From Bacillus rubiinfantis (GTDB lineage: Bacteria; Bacillota; Bacilli; Bacillales; Cytobacillaceae), in NCBI GenBank assembly GCA_000752035.1, contig CCFE01000021.1, positions 344,867 to 408,866 on the forward strand: a DNA stretch of 64,000 nucleotides, written 5' to 3'. This document shows positions 40,852-49,454 of this stretch, piece after piece (position 1 is the first letter of the stretch; the number at the start of each line of letters is the position of its first letter). The notes beneath the pieces were generated by a model, which was not told the origin of the DNA, made no database searches, and saw nothing but the letters and a program-made list of their open reading frames with translations. The position numbers and the translations under genes were made by a program.

Positions 40852-41736
40852 TTGCTAGGGAATCTACGCTTTATAAAGAATTATCGAGATAACAAGGAGC
40901 TTAGAGTGAGTTTTTTTGAACTAGCTAACAGCACATTTGGCTTAAATTTCGAGAGCTGGTATGAAAATGGGTTTTGGGGGAGCCATTATGTTCCATTTTC
41001 ATATAAAGAGGATAATCGGATAGTGGCAAATGTTTCCGTTAATATTCTTGATTTTATTATCGAGGGTAAACAGCACCATGCCTTGCAAATTGGCACGGTA
41101 ATGACTCATCCTGATTATCAAGGCCGAGGGCTTTCCAAAAGTTTAATGAACAAGGTATTTGAAGAATTCAAAGGTTCGTATGATTTTATGTACTTATTTG
41201 CAAATGATCGTGTTTTAGATTTTTATCCGAAATTTGGTTTTAAAAAAGTGCAGGAGCACCAATATTGGACAGATTTTATGAGGACGGGAAGGCCAAATTC
41301 TCAGCTGCGTAAACTTGATATAAATAATAAGGATGACCTGAATTTTATTTATTCATTTGCAAAAGAAAGAATACCAGTTTCTAATCGTTTCGCCACAAGC
41401 AATGCTCCGGGAATCTTCATGTACCATTGCTTAAATGTTTTTCCTAATGAAATATATTTTCAAGAATCAGAACAGGCCATTTTGATCTTTAATCACAACG
41501 ATAATGAGATTAATATTATTGATATTATAAGTAAGCAACCTGTTAATATTCACCATGTCTTAAATGATATTGCAAATGGGGAACATGATAGAATTATTTT
41601 CCACTATACACCAGACTATCAAGGAATAAATTTATATACCTATCCGGCAAAAGATGGGGGAACATTATTTGTAAAAACGAATGGAGATCATTGTTTTCCA
41701 GCTCAGGTAAAACATCCAATTACGTCAGAGGCATAA
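40852..41736 (+). CDS. GNAT family N-acetyltransferase
   Basis: This 294-residue protein has a GNAT domain in the first half. The acetyl-CoA loop is DYQGRGLSKSLMNKV (the Q/R-x2-G-x-G/A signature), preceded by the strand LQIGTVMTHP and followed by FYPKFGFKKV. The second half is a less conserved extension that may shape the acceptor site. TTG 40852 lies six bases after GGGGGAG. The acceptor substrate is unknown. Confidence 0.85.
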   Translation: MLGNLRFIKNYRDNKELRVSFFELANSTFGLNFESWYENGFWGSHYVPFSYKEDNRIVANVSVNILDFIIEGKQHHALQIGTVMTHPDYQGRGLSKSLMNKVFEEFKGSYDFMYLFANDRVLDFYPKFGFKKVQEHQYWTDFMRTGRPNSQLRKLDINNKDDLNFIYSFAKERIPVSNRFATSNAPGIFMYHCLNVFPNEIYFQESEQAILIFNHNDNEINIIDIISKQPVNIHHVLNDIANGEHDRIIFHYTPDYQGINLYTYPAKDGGTLFVKTNGDHCFPAQVKHPITSEA

Positions 41737-41773
41737 CGTTTACATTAATCAGAATGATACAGAATAAAGTGAA

Positions 41774-41848
41774 ACTTCCATCAGTGGAGGTCTTACTGCC
41801 CGTTAAGGCGGGATAAAAGTTGCCCAATCGTCTATAAAGCGATTGGGC
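41774..41848. repeat. Three tandem hairpins, possible intergenic repeat element and bidirectional terminator
   Basis: Three small stems follow one another: 41774-41780 with 41785-41791, CCCG-loop-CGGG at 41799-41812, and GCCCAATCG with CGATTGGGC at 41822-41848. The last can end the minus-strand amidohydrolase operon, with a T run on that strand (ACTTTTATCC). The series looks like a mobile intergenic repeat, but no second copy is in this window. Confidence 0.5.
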
Positions 41849-41861
41849 TCCTCAATTATAG

Positions 41862-43076
41862 TTATTCTCGATCGATAACTTTCTTCCCTTTAAAAAATAC
41901 TTTCATAATTTGCTTTATATCCGAGATTTCTAGCCCAGGCACCCCTTCGGCCACGAGAAAATTGGCCTCTAACCCTGGTTCAATTCTACCGAAACAGGCT
42001 TCCTTCCCCAATATGTTAGCGGGATTTGCAGTGATCATTGCTAAAATTTCGTTTTCATCATATCCATGTGTTTTTAATAGCAGCATACTCGGTTGGGAAA
42101 TAAGCATAAGCATATCGGGACCCTTTAGTGTATTTCCCACAAATGGCAGCCAAAAAGCCTCAGGGTGAGGCGGAAGGTAGGCATCAGTTGAAATTGATAT
42201 TGGTATGCCTTTTTCAAATGCAGCTAGAATCTCTTTCGGTGAATTTGGCCTTAAATGAGTTCCGCCCATCGGTGTGGCAACAAAATCAACCTCAAGTTCT
42301 TTTGCATAGTGTAATTGTTTACTAGTTATTCCGTGGGCATGATGAAGGACATCGAAACCGGCCTCAAGAGCCAATTGAATCCCTTTCTCACCAGCAACAT
42401 GGCAGCCAATCCGTTTTCCTAAGCGATGAAAAATGGTAACTATTCCTTTGAGTTCATCCAGTGAATAGACAACTTCACCAGCTCTAGGTACTTCTTTTGC
42501 CGTGAAATTGGCTGGAGTAGCGTTGATAAAGATATTTTCCCCAGGATAATCACTGGACTTGGCAATCTCACTTACGATAAGTGGCTGGACGAGCTCCGCT
42601 TGAGTTACAGGCCGCGACCTTGTAACAGATGTGAAGTGCGCCAACTCCTCAAAGCCGATGGAAATACTAGTGGTTGCAAATGATACATCAAGCGGCAGAT
42701 CTGCTACGGCGTTACGATAATCCTCAAGTGAAAACTCACAAAGAGGGTGGCCACAAATTTGCTCGCCCAAAGCAGTAATCCCAGAAGAAAGCGCCTGCAA
42801 CATAATCGCTTTCCCTGCTAATAAATGTGTTTCAGGTGTAACTGGATGAAGTGAGGATGGGGCAAATTCGAGCAAATGGGTATGACAATCGACAAGTGAA
42901 GGGGTGATGACTTTGTCAGAGCAGTCAATCACTTCAATTCCTGGAGATTGTTGTTTCAACAAATCCCAATTGCCAACTGCAGTAATTTTTCCATTAGAAA
43001 CAGCTATTGCACCATCCATGATGGTCCCGCGGCTGCTAACGGTAACAATTTTCTTTCCACGGATTAAAAAGTCCAT
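41862..43076 (-). CDS. Amidohydrolase family protein (imidazolonepropionase/prolidase-like)
   Basis: This 404-residue metal-dependent hydrolase has H65-T-H67 in DCHTHLL as the first metal pair, later histidines in IGCHVAGEKG and VLHHAHGI, and an acidic residue in ISISTDAYLPPHP at the expected final metal position. The N-terminal strand (RGKKIVTVSSRG) and the C-terminal region (GRIEPGLEANFLV) are the usual composite domain. It follows the Gate-domain membrane protein by six bases on the same strand with only a weak ribosome binding site, so translation is probably coupled. The substrate is unknown; an imported N-containing small molecule is plausible. Confidence 0.85.
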   Translation of the reverse strand: MDFLIRGKKIVTVSSRGTIMDGAIAVSNGKITAVGNWDLLKQQSPGIEVIDCSDKVITPSLVDCHTHLLEFAPSSLHPVTPETHLLAGKAIMLQALSSGITALGEQICGHPLCEFSLEDYRNAVADLPLDVSFATTSISIGFEELAHFTSVTRSRPVTQAELVQPLIVSEIAKSSDYPGENIFINATPANFTAKEVPRAGEVVYSLDELKGIVTIFHRLGKRIGCHVAGEKGIQLALEAGFDVLHHAHGITSKQLHYAKELEVDFVATPMGGTHLRPNSPKEILAAFEKGIPISISTDAYLPPHPEAFWLPFVGNTLKGPDMLMLISQPSMLLLKTHGYDENEILAMITANPANILGKEACFGRIEPGLEANFLVAEGVPGLEISDIKQIMKVFFKGKKVIDRE

Positions 43077-43082
43077 CGCCTA

Positions 43083-44171
43083 TTACACCAAAAATGGGGT
43101 TAGGAAATATCCTAACACACATGCGGTAATAACACGCAGTACCGTGCCAATAATGGCTGCTTCTAATACCTCACGTTCATTTAAGCTAGAAGTTTCGGCC
43201 CAGGTAACAGGTACCTGACCAAAAATGACGGATAATGGGAGTCCAGAGTTGGCTAACACAAATGAACCAACAATCAGCCGCGGGTCAATATTGCCTGCGA
43301 GTTCAGCAAGCTGGGCAACTGCAAGAGTAGGGGCAGCTAGGATAGAAACAATTCCTGTACTTGGTTCGATACTTAATATGGTCAAAATTGAAGTCAAACC
43401 AGTTTCAATTGGGCCCCAAATACCGAAGAACTTTAACGCACCGATAAAGAAAAACACGGCTGCAACTGCAGGGATAATGATTAAAAATAACAGTTCCACA
43501 CCTTCTTTTGCGGCTGAAAAAATTGTCGGCAAAAAGCGCGTATTTGGTGTAAAACGAGGTAATTCATCTAGTTCAACTCTGTTTGTATCCCGATAAATGG
43601 TTCTTGATAACAAAAAGGGCACGATGATTATTGGAACAAAAATTGATAAAATCACGAGTGGAAACGCGCTGATACCAAATGCAGTTAAAGCAATTAATCC
43701 TAAGACAAAGGTGGCGAATGATTGTGGAGACTGAATCATCGTGGCCACAGCGATCTTCTGCTCTGCTTTAGTCGCATTGGCTTTGACTAAAATGGGACCG
43801 GAAATTTTCCCTGCGGCATTAATATCGCCAAGGATATTATAAGCGCTGGGAATGATGACCGCTGGATTTATTTTAAACCACTTCATAATCGGAACAAACA
43901 CACGAATTAATCCATCGGTAAAACCTAATCGTTCAAGTATCCGGCCGACTACCACACTAACAATAATGGCAATTCCTACTTCACTTGTTAGAAAAATATC
44001 GACGACAACTGGTTTAACCTCTTTGATGATCGTATCGAATAAGGCGGATAGGGAATTTGGGGCAAATAATAGGAGAAGCAGGGAGCCGATTACGAGCAAA
44101 AGACCGATAATCTCAAACAGCTGCCATTTAGACCTAGGAGATGTTGAAATAGGGGCTTGGTTATTTTCCAT
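43083..44171 (-). CDS. Nucleoside-recognition (Gate) domain membrane protein
   Basis: This 362-residue membrane protein has about 10 hydrophobic segments with two Gate (nucleoside recognition) domain-like halves. Landmarks are VVGRILERLGFTDGLIRVFVPIMKW, YNILGDINAAGKISGPILVKANATKAEQK and SGLPLSVIFGQVPVTW. Proteins of this group include spore maturation proteins and presumed transporters. AGGAGG-like GGAGGTC precedes ATG 44171. It is the first gene of a two-gene operon with the amidohydrolase, which suggests it imports that enzyme's substrate. Confidence 0.82.
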   Translation of the reverse strand: MENNQAPISTSPRSKWQLFEIIGLLLVIGSLLLLLFAPNSLSALFDTIIKEVKPVVVDIFLTSEVGIAIIVSVVVGRILERLGFTDGLIRVFVPIMKWFKINPAVIIPSAYNILGDINAAGKISGPILVKANATKAEQKIAVATMIQSPQSFATFVLGLIALTAFGISAFPLVILSIFVPIIIVPFLLSRTIYRDTNRVELDELPRFTPNTRFLPTIFSAAKEGVELLFLIIIPAVAAVFFFIGALKFFGIWGPIETGLTSILTILSIEPSTGIVSILAAPTLAVAQLAELAGNIDPRLIVGSFVLANSGLPLSVIFGQVPVTWAETSSLNEREVLEAAIIGTVLRVITACVLGYFLTPFLV

Positions 44172-44327
44172 CCAAATTGACCTCCAAACATTTTCTTATA
44201 CAATATGTTTTTTACGAAAAAAAGGTGTTTGTCTAAATAAACAAATCAGGGGTACTTGTTTTTTTTTGTAAAGAAAAGCTACAATAAGGTACATGTAAAG
44301 ATAAAATTTATAGAAGTAGGGAAGAGC

Positions 44328-45068
44328 ATGATCGTAAAAACAGAAGAAGATATCAATGGATTAAAAGAAATTGGCAGAATATGTGGTGCCATTCGTGATG
44401 AATTGGTGCGCAGAGCAAAACCTGGTATAACAACAAAGGAATTGGATGAAATTGCTGGTGAAATGTTTGTCAAGGAAGGCGCTGTATCTGCGCCAAAGGG
44501 AGAGTATGATTTTCCTGGTTATACATGTATCAGCGTAAATGAAGAGGTTGCTCACGGGATCCCAGGGAATCGTGTGATTCAAGAAGGAGATCTTGTGAAT
44601 ATTGATGTGTCTGGATCGAAAAACGGTTACTTCGCTGATACAGGAATCTCTATCGTCGTAGGCAACGGTGATGAAATCTTGAAAAATCTTTGTGAAGTGG
44701 CCAAGAAAGCTTTTGAAGCTGGGTTGAAAAAGGTAAAACCGGGTGCCAAGAAAACGGCTCTAGGAAAAGTCGTTTACCAAACAGCACGCCAGCATGGCTT
44801 TACGGTCATCACCAATCTAACCGGACATGGTGTTGGCAGGTCGATTCATGAGGAGCCTGAATATGTCTATAATTATTTTGAACCATCCGATAGTGAACTT
44901 TTAAAGGAAGGAATGGTTATTGCCTTCGAACCATTTATCTCTACATACGAAACGGAGGTAGTTGAAAAAGGCGATGGCTGGACTTATATAACCGAAGAGA
45001 GCTTCGTTGCTCAGTACGAACAAACATTAATTATTACAAAAGACGGTCCGATTATTACCACATTGTAA
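44328..45068 (+). CDS. map: Type I methionine aminopeptidase (second-copy, YflG/MapB-like)
   Basis: This enzyme removes the initiator methionine from new proteins. The 246-residue product matches the YflG/MapB group (about 249 residues). The five metal ligands are visible in order: Asp in NIDVSG, Asp in FADTG, His in GHGVGRSIHEEP, Glu in AFEPF and Glu in AQYEQT. The frame extends to 44256, but ATG 44328, about seven bases after GTAGGGA, starts in the usual family position (MIVKTEEDINGLKEIG). It is transcribed alone, away from the ribosomal gene cluster where the main copy is usually found, so it is probably a second copy. Confidence 0.93.
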   Translation: MIVKTEEDINGLKEIGRICGAIRDELVRRAKPGITTKELDEIAGEMFVKEGAVSAPKGEYDFPGYTCISVNEEVAHGIPGNRVIQEGDLVNIDVSGSKNGYFADTGISIVVGNGDEILKNLCEVAKKAFEAGLKKVKPGAKKTALGKVVYQTARQHGFTVITNLTGHGVGRSIHEEPEYVYNYFEPSDSELLKEGMVIAFEPFISTYETEVVEKGDGWTYITEESFVAQYEQTLIITKDGPIITTL

Positions 45069-45078
45069 ACATTTCTAA

Positions 45079-45112
45079 CTGTAAGCAGGTTCTCTTGGAG
45101 GGCCTGCTCTTG
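45079..45112 (+). terminator. Terminator-like hairpin after map
   Basis: AGCAGG and CCTGCT arms are followed by a short, interrupted T tract (CTTGTATT). Confidence 0.55.
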
Positions 45113-45195
45113 TATTGCTTGGCTAAATATTTAGCTGTATAGTAGTTTATAAAGATGGAATATTCGAATTCTTTGTTAGGGAAGTGATGCCTGTA

Positions 45196-46002
45196 ATGAT
45201 TAAAGCGATTTTTTTCGATTTAGATGATACCCTGCTTTGGGATCAAAAAAGTGTAAAGGAAGCATTTCGTGCTACATGTAAGCTGGCAAATGAACGTTAT
45301 GGGGTGGATCCTGAGGCTCTGGAAACGGCTGTTCGAACTGCCGCAGTACAGCTTTATTCCAGTTATGATTTCTATCCGTTTACGCAAATGATTGGTATTA
45401 ACCCGTTTGAGGGCTTATGGGGAAACTTTTTGGATGAGCAGCCTGGAGAGTTTACGAGAATGAAAGAGACCGTGCCTGTCTACCGCAGGGAAGCATGGAC
45501 TACAGGTTTAAAAGAGTTAGGTATCGATGATCGTGAATTCGGTGAAGAATTAGCAGAGCGGTTCCCAGTGGAACGCAAGAATCTGCCATTTGTATATGAA
45601 GATACTTATGAGATCCTTAATACATTGAAGGACCAGTATCAACTTCTATTAGTAACTAATGGTTCTCCTGATTTGCAAAATACAAAACTAGCAATTTCTC
45701 CGCAGCTTCATCCTTATTTTAATCATATCGTCATCTCAGGAGCATTTGGAAAAGGCAAGCCCGACCCAGCAATTTTTGCATACGCTTTGTCGCTGCTGTC
45801 ATTAAAACCTGATGAGGCAATAATGGTGGGTGATAATTTACGGACGGATATACTCGGTGCTAATCGCGCAGGAATTCAATCTGTTTGGATTAATCGACAC
45901 AATCATGCAGGAAATGAAGTCATCCCGACGTATGAAATTCGCCACCTATCCGAGTTGAATCGAATTTTAGCAAAAATTAACAGGAACGCGAATCAAATGT
46001 AA
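45196..46002 (+). CDS. HAD superfamily (subfamily IA) phosphatase
   Basis: This 268-residue hydrolase has the nucleophile motif FFDLDDTL at the N-terminus, a helical cap of about 100 residues, the Thr/Ser motif in LLLVTNGS, the lysine in GAFGKGKPDP and the acidic motif in MVGDNLRTDILGA. It probably dephosphorylates a small metabolite. ATG 45196 sits seven bases after GGAAGTGAT, an almost complete match to the 16S tail. GTG 45184 and ATG 45187 overlap that site and are unlikely starts. Confidence 0.88.
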   Translation: MIKAIFFDLDDTLLWDQKSVKEAFRATCKLANERYGVDPEALETAVRTAAVQLYSSYDFYPFTQMIGINPFEGLWGNFLDEQPGEFTRMKETVPVYRREAWTTGLKELGIDDREFGEELAERFPVERKNLPFVYEDTYEILNTLKDQYQLLLVTNGSPDLQNTKLAISPQLHPYFNHIVISGAFGKGKPDPAIFAYALSLLSLKPDEAIMVGDNLRTDILGANRAGIQSVWINRHNHAGNEVIPTYEIRHLSELNRILAKINRNANQM

Positions 46003-46062
46003 CTTTTCATCCCATTATAAGTCATATCTGGTAAGAAAATATAAAATAAGGGGATGAGTAAT

Positions 46063-46758
46063 TTGCGTAAATTTATATTTGCGGTAATGTTTTTCATGCT
46101 TTTATTTGCCGCACTAGCTGGATGTGGAGCGAAAAAAGAGACAAACCAACAAACAGAAGGAAGTCCAGCAAGCGATAATCAAGAAGCAACAGAGCAGAAA
46201 AAAACGGTGCCTGATCTTCAACCGCTGCTGGAGATTTCGGAAGAGAAGAATAATGTTGTCGTAACGTACAAGGTGAAGAATAGAGCAGCTGCTCCAAAAA
46301 AATTAACTTTTCCAAGTGGGTTAGAAGCAGATTATATTTTATATGATGGCGCTAATGGGGTGATTAAGAAATATTCAGATGAACTTTACTCAACTCAAGC
46401 TATAAAAGAACAAACTTTGGCCAGCGGAGAAACGCTGACCAAGCAGTTTGAGCTCCCGCCCCTAGTGAACGGCTCTTACAAAATTGAAGTACACTTAGCA
46501 GCTAACGAGGAAAAAGCAAAAGTTGTCAAGGAATTTACCGTAGAGCATTTGCAGTATCAAGCAGGAAGCGGGAAGCTAAGCGGTCAAGCGGATCCACATA
46601 CAGTCGAGATTGAACAAGACGGGAAAATCACCGCCTATCAACTTTCAGAACAAGCACAGCAGGAAATTCTGGAATTGAAAGACGGAACGAATGTTACGTT
46701 CATTTACCTTGAGAATCAACAAGGTCAACGTACGATTCAATCATTTTTGAAAAAGTAA
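46063..46758 (+). CDS. Lipoprotein with BsuPI-type proteinase-inhibitor domain
   Basis: This exported lipoprotein of about 231 residues has a short basic and hydrophobic signal ending in the lipobox LAGC21 (numbered from TTG 46063), then a Ser/Glu/Gln-rich linker. Next is a beta-rich domain (TYKVKNRAAAPKKLTFPSGLEADYILYD ... LPPLVNGSYKIEVHL) resembling the intracellular proteinase inhibitor BsuPI. The C-terminal 60 residues form a second small module (YQLSEQAQQEILELKDG). ATG 46054 overlaps the ribosome binding site AAGGGGA, so TTG 46063 is the better start. Function outside the cell is unknown. Confidence 0.8.
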   Translation: MRKFIFAVMFFMLLFAALAGCGAKKETNQQTEGSPASDNQEATEQKKTVPDLQPLLEISEEKNNVVVTYKVKNRAAAPKKLTFPSGLEADYILYDGANGVIKKYSDELYSTQAIKEQTLASGETLTKQFELPPLVNGSYKIEVHLAANEEKAKVVKEFTVEHLQYQAGSGKLSGQADPHTVEIEQDGKITAYQLSEQAQQEILELKDGTNVTFIYLENQQGQRTIQSFLKK

Positions 46759-46787
46759 GCTCTAGACCTAGTCTAGAGCTTTTTTTA
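46758..46787 (+). terminator. Terminator after the BsuPI lipoprotein gene
   Basis: The 9-base arms AGCTCTAGA and TCTAGAGCT are followed by a TTTTTTT run. Confidence 0.92.
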
Positions 46788-46803
46788 TAAACACTAAAGA
46801 GAG

Positions 46804-46923
46804 ATGATTTTTGGTCTGCCATATCCAAAGGTCCGGAAGCATATGCTAATAGAGAATCGGGTGAAATGGCTGGAAGCGGACAAAAACAATTATAAAATCA
46901 ACATTCTCCGGAATATGGCATAG
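46804..46923 (+). other. Possible gene remnant or tiny ORF, 39 codons
   Basis: ATG 46804 opens a 39-residue frame (MIFGLPYPKVRKHMLIEN...) with ordinary composition. It lacks a properly spaced ribosome binding site and directly follows a terminator. It may be the relic of a lost gene. I cannot assign it. Confidence 0.2.
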
Positions 46924-46946
46924 GTCGCCTGTGAAGGAGGAAAAGT

Positions 46947-47465
46947 ATGGAACACTTAGGAATCTTTTATGAAGATCATTTTTGGCTGAATGTTGAGGTT
47001 TATTTTCGTCTTTTGGTAAGTGCGTTACTAGGGATGTTTATTGGCTGGGATAGGAGTGCAAAGAATAAACCAGCCGGGTTAAAAACATTTACCTATGTAT
47101 CCGTTTCGTGTACGCTCATAACTATTGTTTCGATTTACAGTGCGGAAGTGTTTGGTGATTCAAACATCAACAACAGGATGGACCCTATGCGATTAACTGC
47201 TCAAATTGTTTCTGGCTTGGGTTTTCTTGGTGCTGGGTTGATTTTAAAGGACGGTCTCCAAGTAAAAGGATTAACATCGGCTGCGATGGTATTTTTTGCA
47301 GGTGGGGTTGGTATTGGCATTGGTGCTGGTTTCTATGGAATCGTCATTGCTTCGGTGTTACTGACGTTTTTACTTGCAAAAATTGGTCAGCTCATAGAAA
47401 GTAAGCATTTAGCTGCTGTTGAAAAGCAAGAAAGGAAACGGGTAAACAAAAAAAAACCAGGTTAG
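46947..47465 (+). CDS. MgtC/SapB family membrane protein
   Basis: This 172-residue membrane protein has four hydrophobic segments and clear MgtC signatures: LLVSALLGMFIGWDR near the N-terminus, KPAGLKTFTYVSVSCTL, and QIVSGLGFLGAGLILKDG followed by VKGLTSAAMVFFAGGVGIG. The charged tail (KQERKRVNKKKP) is cytoplasmic. MgtC proteins are linked to low-magnesium growth and to modulation of ATP synthase, but the Bacillus relatives are poorly characterised. GAAGGAGG precedes ATG 46947. Confidence 0.9.
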   Translation: MEHLGIFYEDHFWLNVEVYFRLLVSALLGMFIGWDRSAKNKPAGLKTFTYVSVSCTLITIVSIYSAEVFGDSNINNRMDPMRLTAQIVSGLGFLGAGLILKDGLQVKGLTSAAMVFFAGGVGIGIGAGFYGIVIASVLLTFLLAKIGQLIESKHLAAVEKQERKRVNKKKPG

Positions 47466-47470
47466 CGGGG

Positions 47471-47516
47471 ATATCTTCATGTCCCAGTTTCTACGGGAAC
47501 ATGAAGATATTTTGCT
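47471..47516 (+). terminator. Terminator after the mgtC-like gene
   Basis: ATATCTTCATGT and ACATGAAGATAT with inner CCC/GGG form a long stem followed by TTTTGC. Confidence 0.8.
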
Positions 47517-47648
47517 AGGAATGTTGAGCGCTTTAAATCTAGTGAACAAATAGTTACCTCCAACTTATATTGATAATATCGATTTGTATCCATCTATTAT
47601 TGTGATATAATATTCGACGTTCTAATTTTTTTATGGAGGTTACAACTA

Positions 47649-48719
47649 ATGGCGGAACTAAACAGTACGATGTCAGCACCACAGCCTAAAGCAAAAAAGA
47701 CTGTTGTGTATGCCATTCTCTTTATTTTCATTACGATTGTAGGACTTACTTATGTTAAATGGAATCCTTATTTTCAAAAAACAATTTTGGCTGCCACCAC
47801 TCATTCGATTGGCAGCTCGATTTTGGGTGATAGTACCGATATGCCTGGATTGTCGTGGGATAGCGCTTGGTCCTATGCACTTGCCTATTTCAATGCAGTC
47901 TGGAAAGCAGCTTTATTAGGTATCTTGCTCGGGTCATTAGTACAAGTACTCATCCCAACCAACTGGCTATTAAAAGTGCTCGGGAAAACTTCGTTTGGCA
48001 GTACGGCTGCAGCGGGACTTGCTTCTCTGCCGGGGATGATGTGTACCTGTTGTGCGGCTCCAATTGCGGTCGGTTTACGAAAGAAAAATGTCTCCGTGGG
48101 TGCCAGTCTAGCGTTTTGGATTGGGAACCCGACACTAAATCCAGCCACGTTAATTTTTATGACCTTTGTCCTTTCATGGAAGTTCACCGCTCTACGTTTA
48201 GTTTTTGGCGTGATTTTAACTTTTGGCATCAGCTATTTGGCTAATCGCTTTGTACCGCAAACCAATTCTGCAGACATAGATAAAATGATTGAGCAGGTTG
48301 AAAATGAGCCGTCTGGTTCTTTTATTTCGAGATGGACGAAAAGCCTCGGAAATATGATTCTTTACATTGTGCCAATGTATGTTTTATCGGTCTTACTGAT
48401 GGGAGCTATGCGTGTATGGCTCTTCCCGCACATTAGCGAAGCATCTGCTAACAGCTTAGTGGCAATCATCGGATTAGCGATTGCGGGAATGTTGTTTGTC
48501 ATACCTACTGCTGCTGAGATTCCGATTATTCAAACGTTCATGTCATTTGGCCTAGGCGGCGGTCCAGCAGGGGCATTGTTGCTTGCTTTACCATCCATCA
48601 GCCTGCCATCGCTCTTACTTGTCGGAAAATCTTATCCGAAGAAAGTATTGGTTTTTGTTGCTGCAGCGGTGGTTGTCTTAAGTATTCTTAGCGGAATTGT
48701 GGGAATGTTTCTTCTCTAA
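47649..48719 (+). CDS. Permease of the YraQ/ArsP (DUF318) family
   Basis: This 356-residue membrane protein has about eight to ten hydrophobic segments in two homologous halves. The conserved cysteine-rich loop SLPGMMCTCCAAPIAVGLRKKNVS marks the YraQ/ArsP group, and FWIGNPTLNPATLIFM and FVIPTAAEIPIIQTFMSFGLGGGPAGALLLALPS are further landmarks. ArsP members export organoarsenicals, while others move unidentified compounds; the CTCC motif suggests thiol or metal chemistry. ATG 47649 follows ATGGAGG. It is next to, and convergent with, the nos-like cluster, which may be coincidence. Confidence 0.82.
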   Translation: MAELNSTMSAPQPKAKKTVVYAILFIFITIVGLTYVKWNPYFQKTILAATTHSIGSSILGDSTDMPGLSWDSAWSYALAYFNAVWKAALLGILLGSLVQVLIPTNWLLKVLGKTSFGSTAAAGLASLPGMMCTCCAAPIAVGLRKKNVSVGASLAFWIGNPTLNPATLIFMTFVLSWKFTALRLVFGVILTFGISYLANRFVPQTNSADIDKMIEQVENEPSGSFISRWTKSLGNMILYIVPMYVLSVLLMGAMRVWLFPHISEASANSLVAIIGLAIAGMLFVIPTAAEIPIIQTFMSFGLGGGPAGALLLALPSISLPSLLLVGKSYPKKVLVFVAAAVVVLSILSGIVGMFLL

Positions 48720-48771
48720 TAAATGAGCAATACGATTGGTTCCATTTCTATTGGCAAAAAAACCTATTAAA

Positions 48772-48815
48772 AAAGGACTGCAAAAAGTCAGATTTCTGAC
48801 CAGCTGCAGTCCTTT
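48772..48815. terminator. Bidirectional terminator between the permease and the nos-like operon
   Basis: AAAGGACTGCA and TGCAGTCCTTT arms enclose a second hairpin (GTCAGATTTCTGAC). The A and T runs suit convergent genes. Confidence 0.88.
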
Positions 48816-49452
48816 AGTTTACAATATATTTAACAGCATAGGAAGCTAGCTGGACGCGGTTTTCGAGGTTTAGTTTTTTTAGCAGATGTTTGATATGGTT
48901 TTTAACTGTGTTCTCAGCGATAAAAAGCTCGTCAGCGATTTGTTTATTTGTTAACCCCTCTGAAACTAAAAGAAGGATTTCCTTCTCTCTCGGGGTGAGA
49001 TTGCTTATTTCAGGGATGTTCGCGATATCACGTTCTCGAAATTGATACAAAAGTTTTCCCGCCAAATCCCTTGTCGCTGTGTCAGAGCCTTCGACAATCG
49101 AATGGAGGTAACGCAGCCAGTCGTCGGGTTCCATATTTTTCAACAAATAGCCTTGTGCCCCGTATTGAATAGCCGCAAATAAATCTCCGATATTATCGGA
49201 AACACTTAGGATGACTACTTTAATAAATGGAAGTTTTTGTTTAATGATTTTTGTCGCTTCTAAGCCGTTCATAATAGGCATTTCAATATCCATTAAGAGA
49301 ATATCGGGATGTAGGGTTTCACATAACTGGATTGCTTGTCTGCCGTTTTTTGCCTGACCAATGATAGAAAAAAACTCGTCTTCATCAAGAATTTCCCTAA
49401 TTGCCTGGCGTGCATGTGGATGATCGTCCGCAATTAAAATTTGATAGGTCAT
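48814..49452 (-). CDS. NarL/FixJ-family response regulator
   Basis: This 212-residue response regulator has a receiver domain with acidic pocket D9-D10 and phosphoacceptor D55 in LLMDIEMP, a switch Ser/Thr in ILSVSD and Lys in YLLKNM. The C-terminal LuxR-type helix-turn-helix (LTPREKEILLLVSEGLTNKQIADELFIAENTVKNH) binds DNA. The frame extends to 49494 but ATG 49452, nine bases after AGGAGG, begins the domain cleanly. It starts two bases after the sensor kinase stop. It is the last gene of the nosD-L-Y-F-kinase-regulator operon, and I infer that it controls this operon or other copper or respiration genes. Confidence 0.93.
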   Translation of the reverse strand: MTYQILIADDHPHARQAIREILDEDEFFSIIGQAKNGRQAIQLCETLHPDILLMDIEMPIMNGLEATKIIKQKLPFIKVVILSVSDNIGDLFAAIQYGAQGYLLKNMEPDDWLRYLHSIVEGSDTATRDLAGKLLYQFRERDIANIPEISNLTPREKEILLLVSEGLTNKQIADELFIAENTVKNHIKHLLKKLNLENRVQLASYAVKYIVN

Positions 49453-49454
49453 GA

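Noticed and set aside
41774..41848. CRISPR array or insertion-sequence end
   Set aside because: There are no regularly spaced direct repeats and no transposase or target-site duplication nearby.
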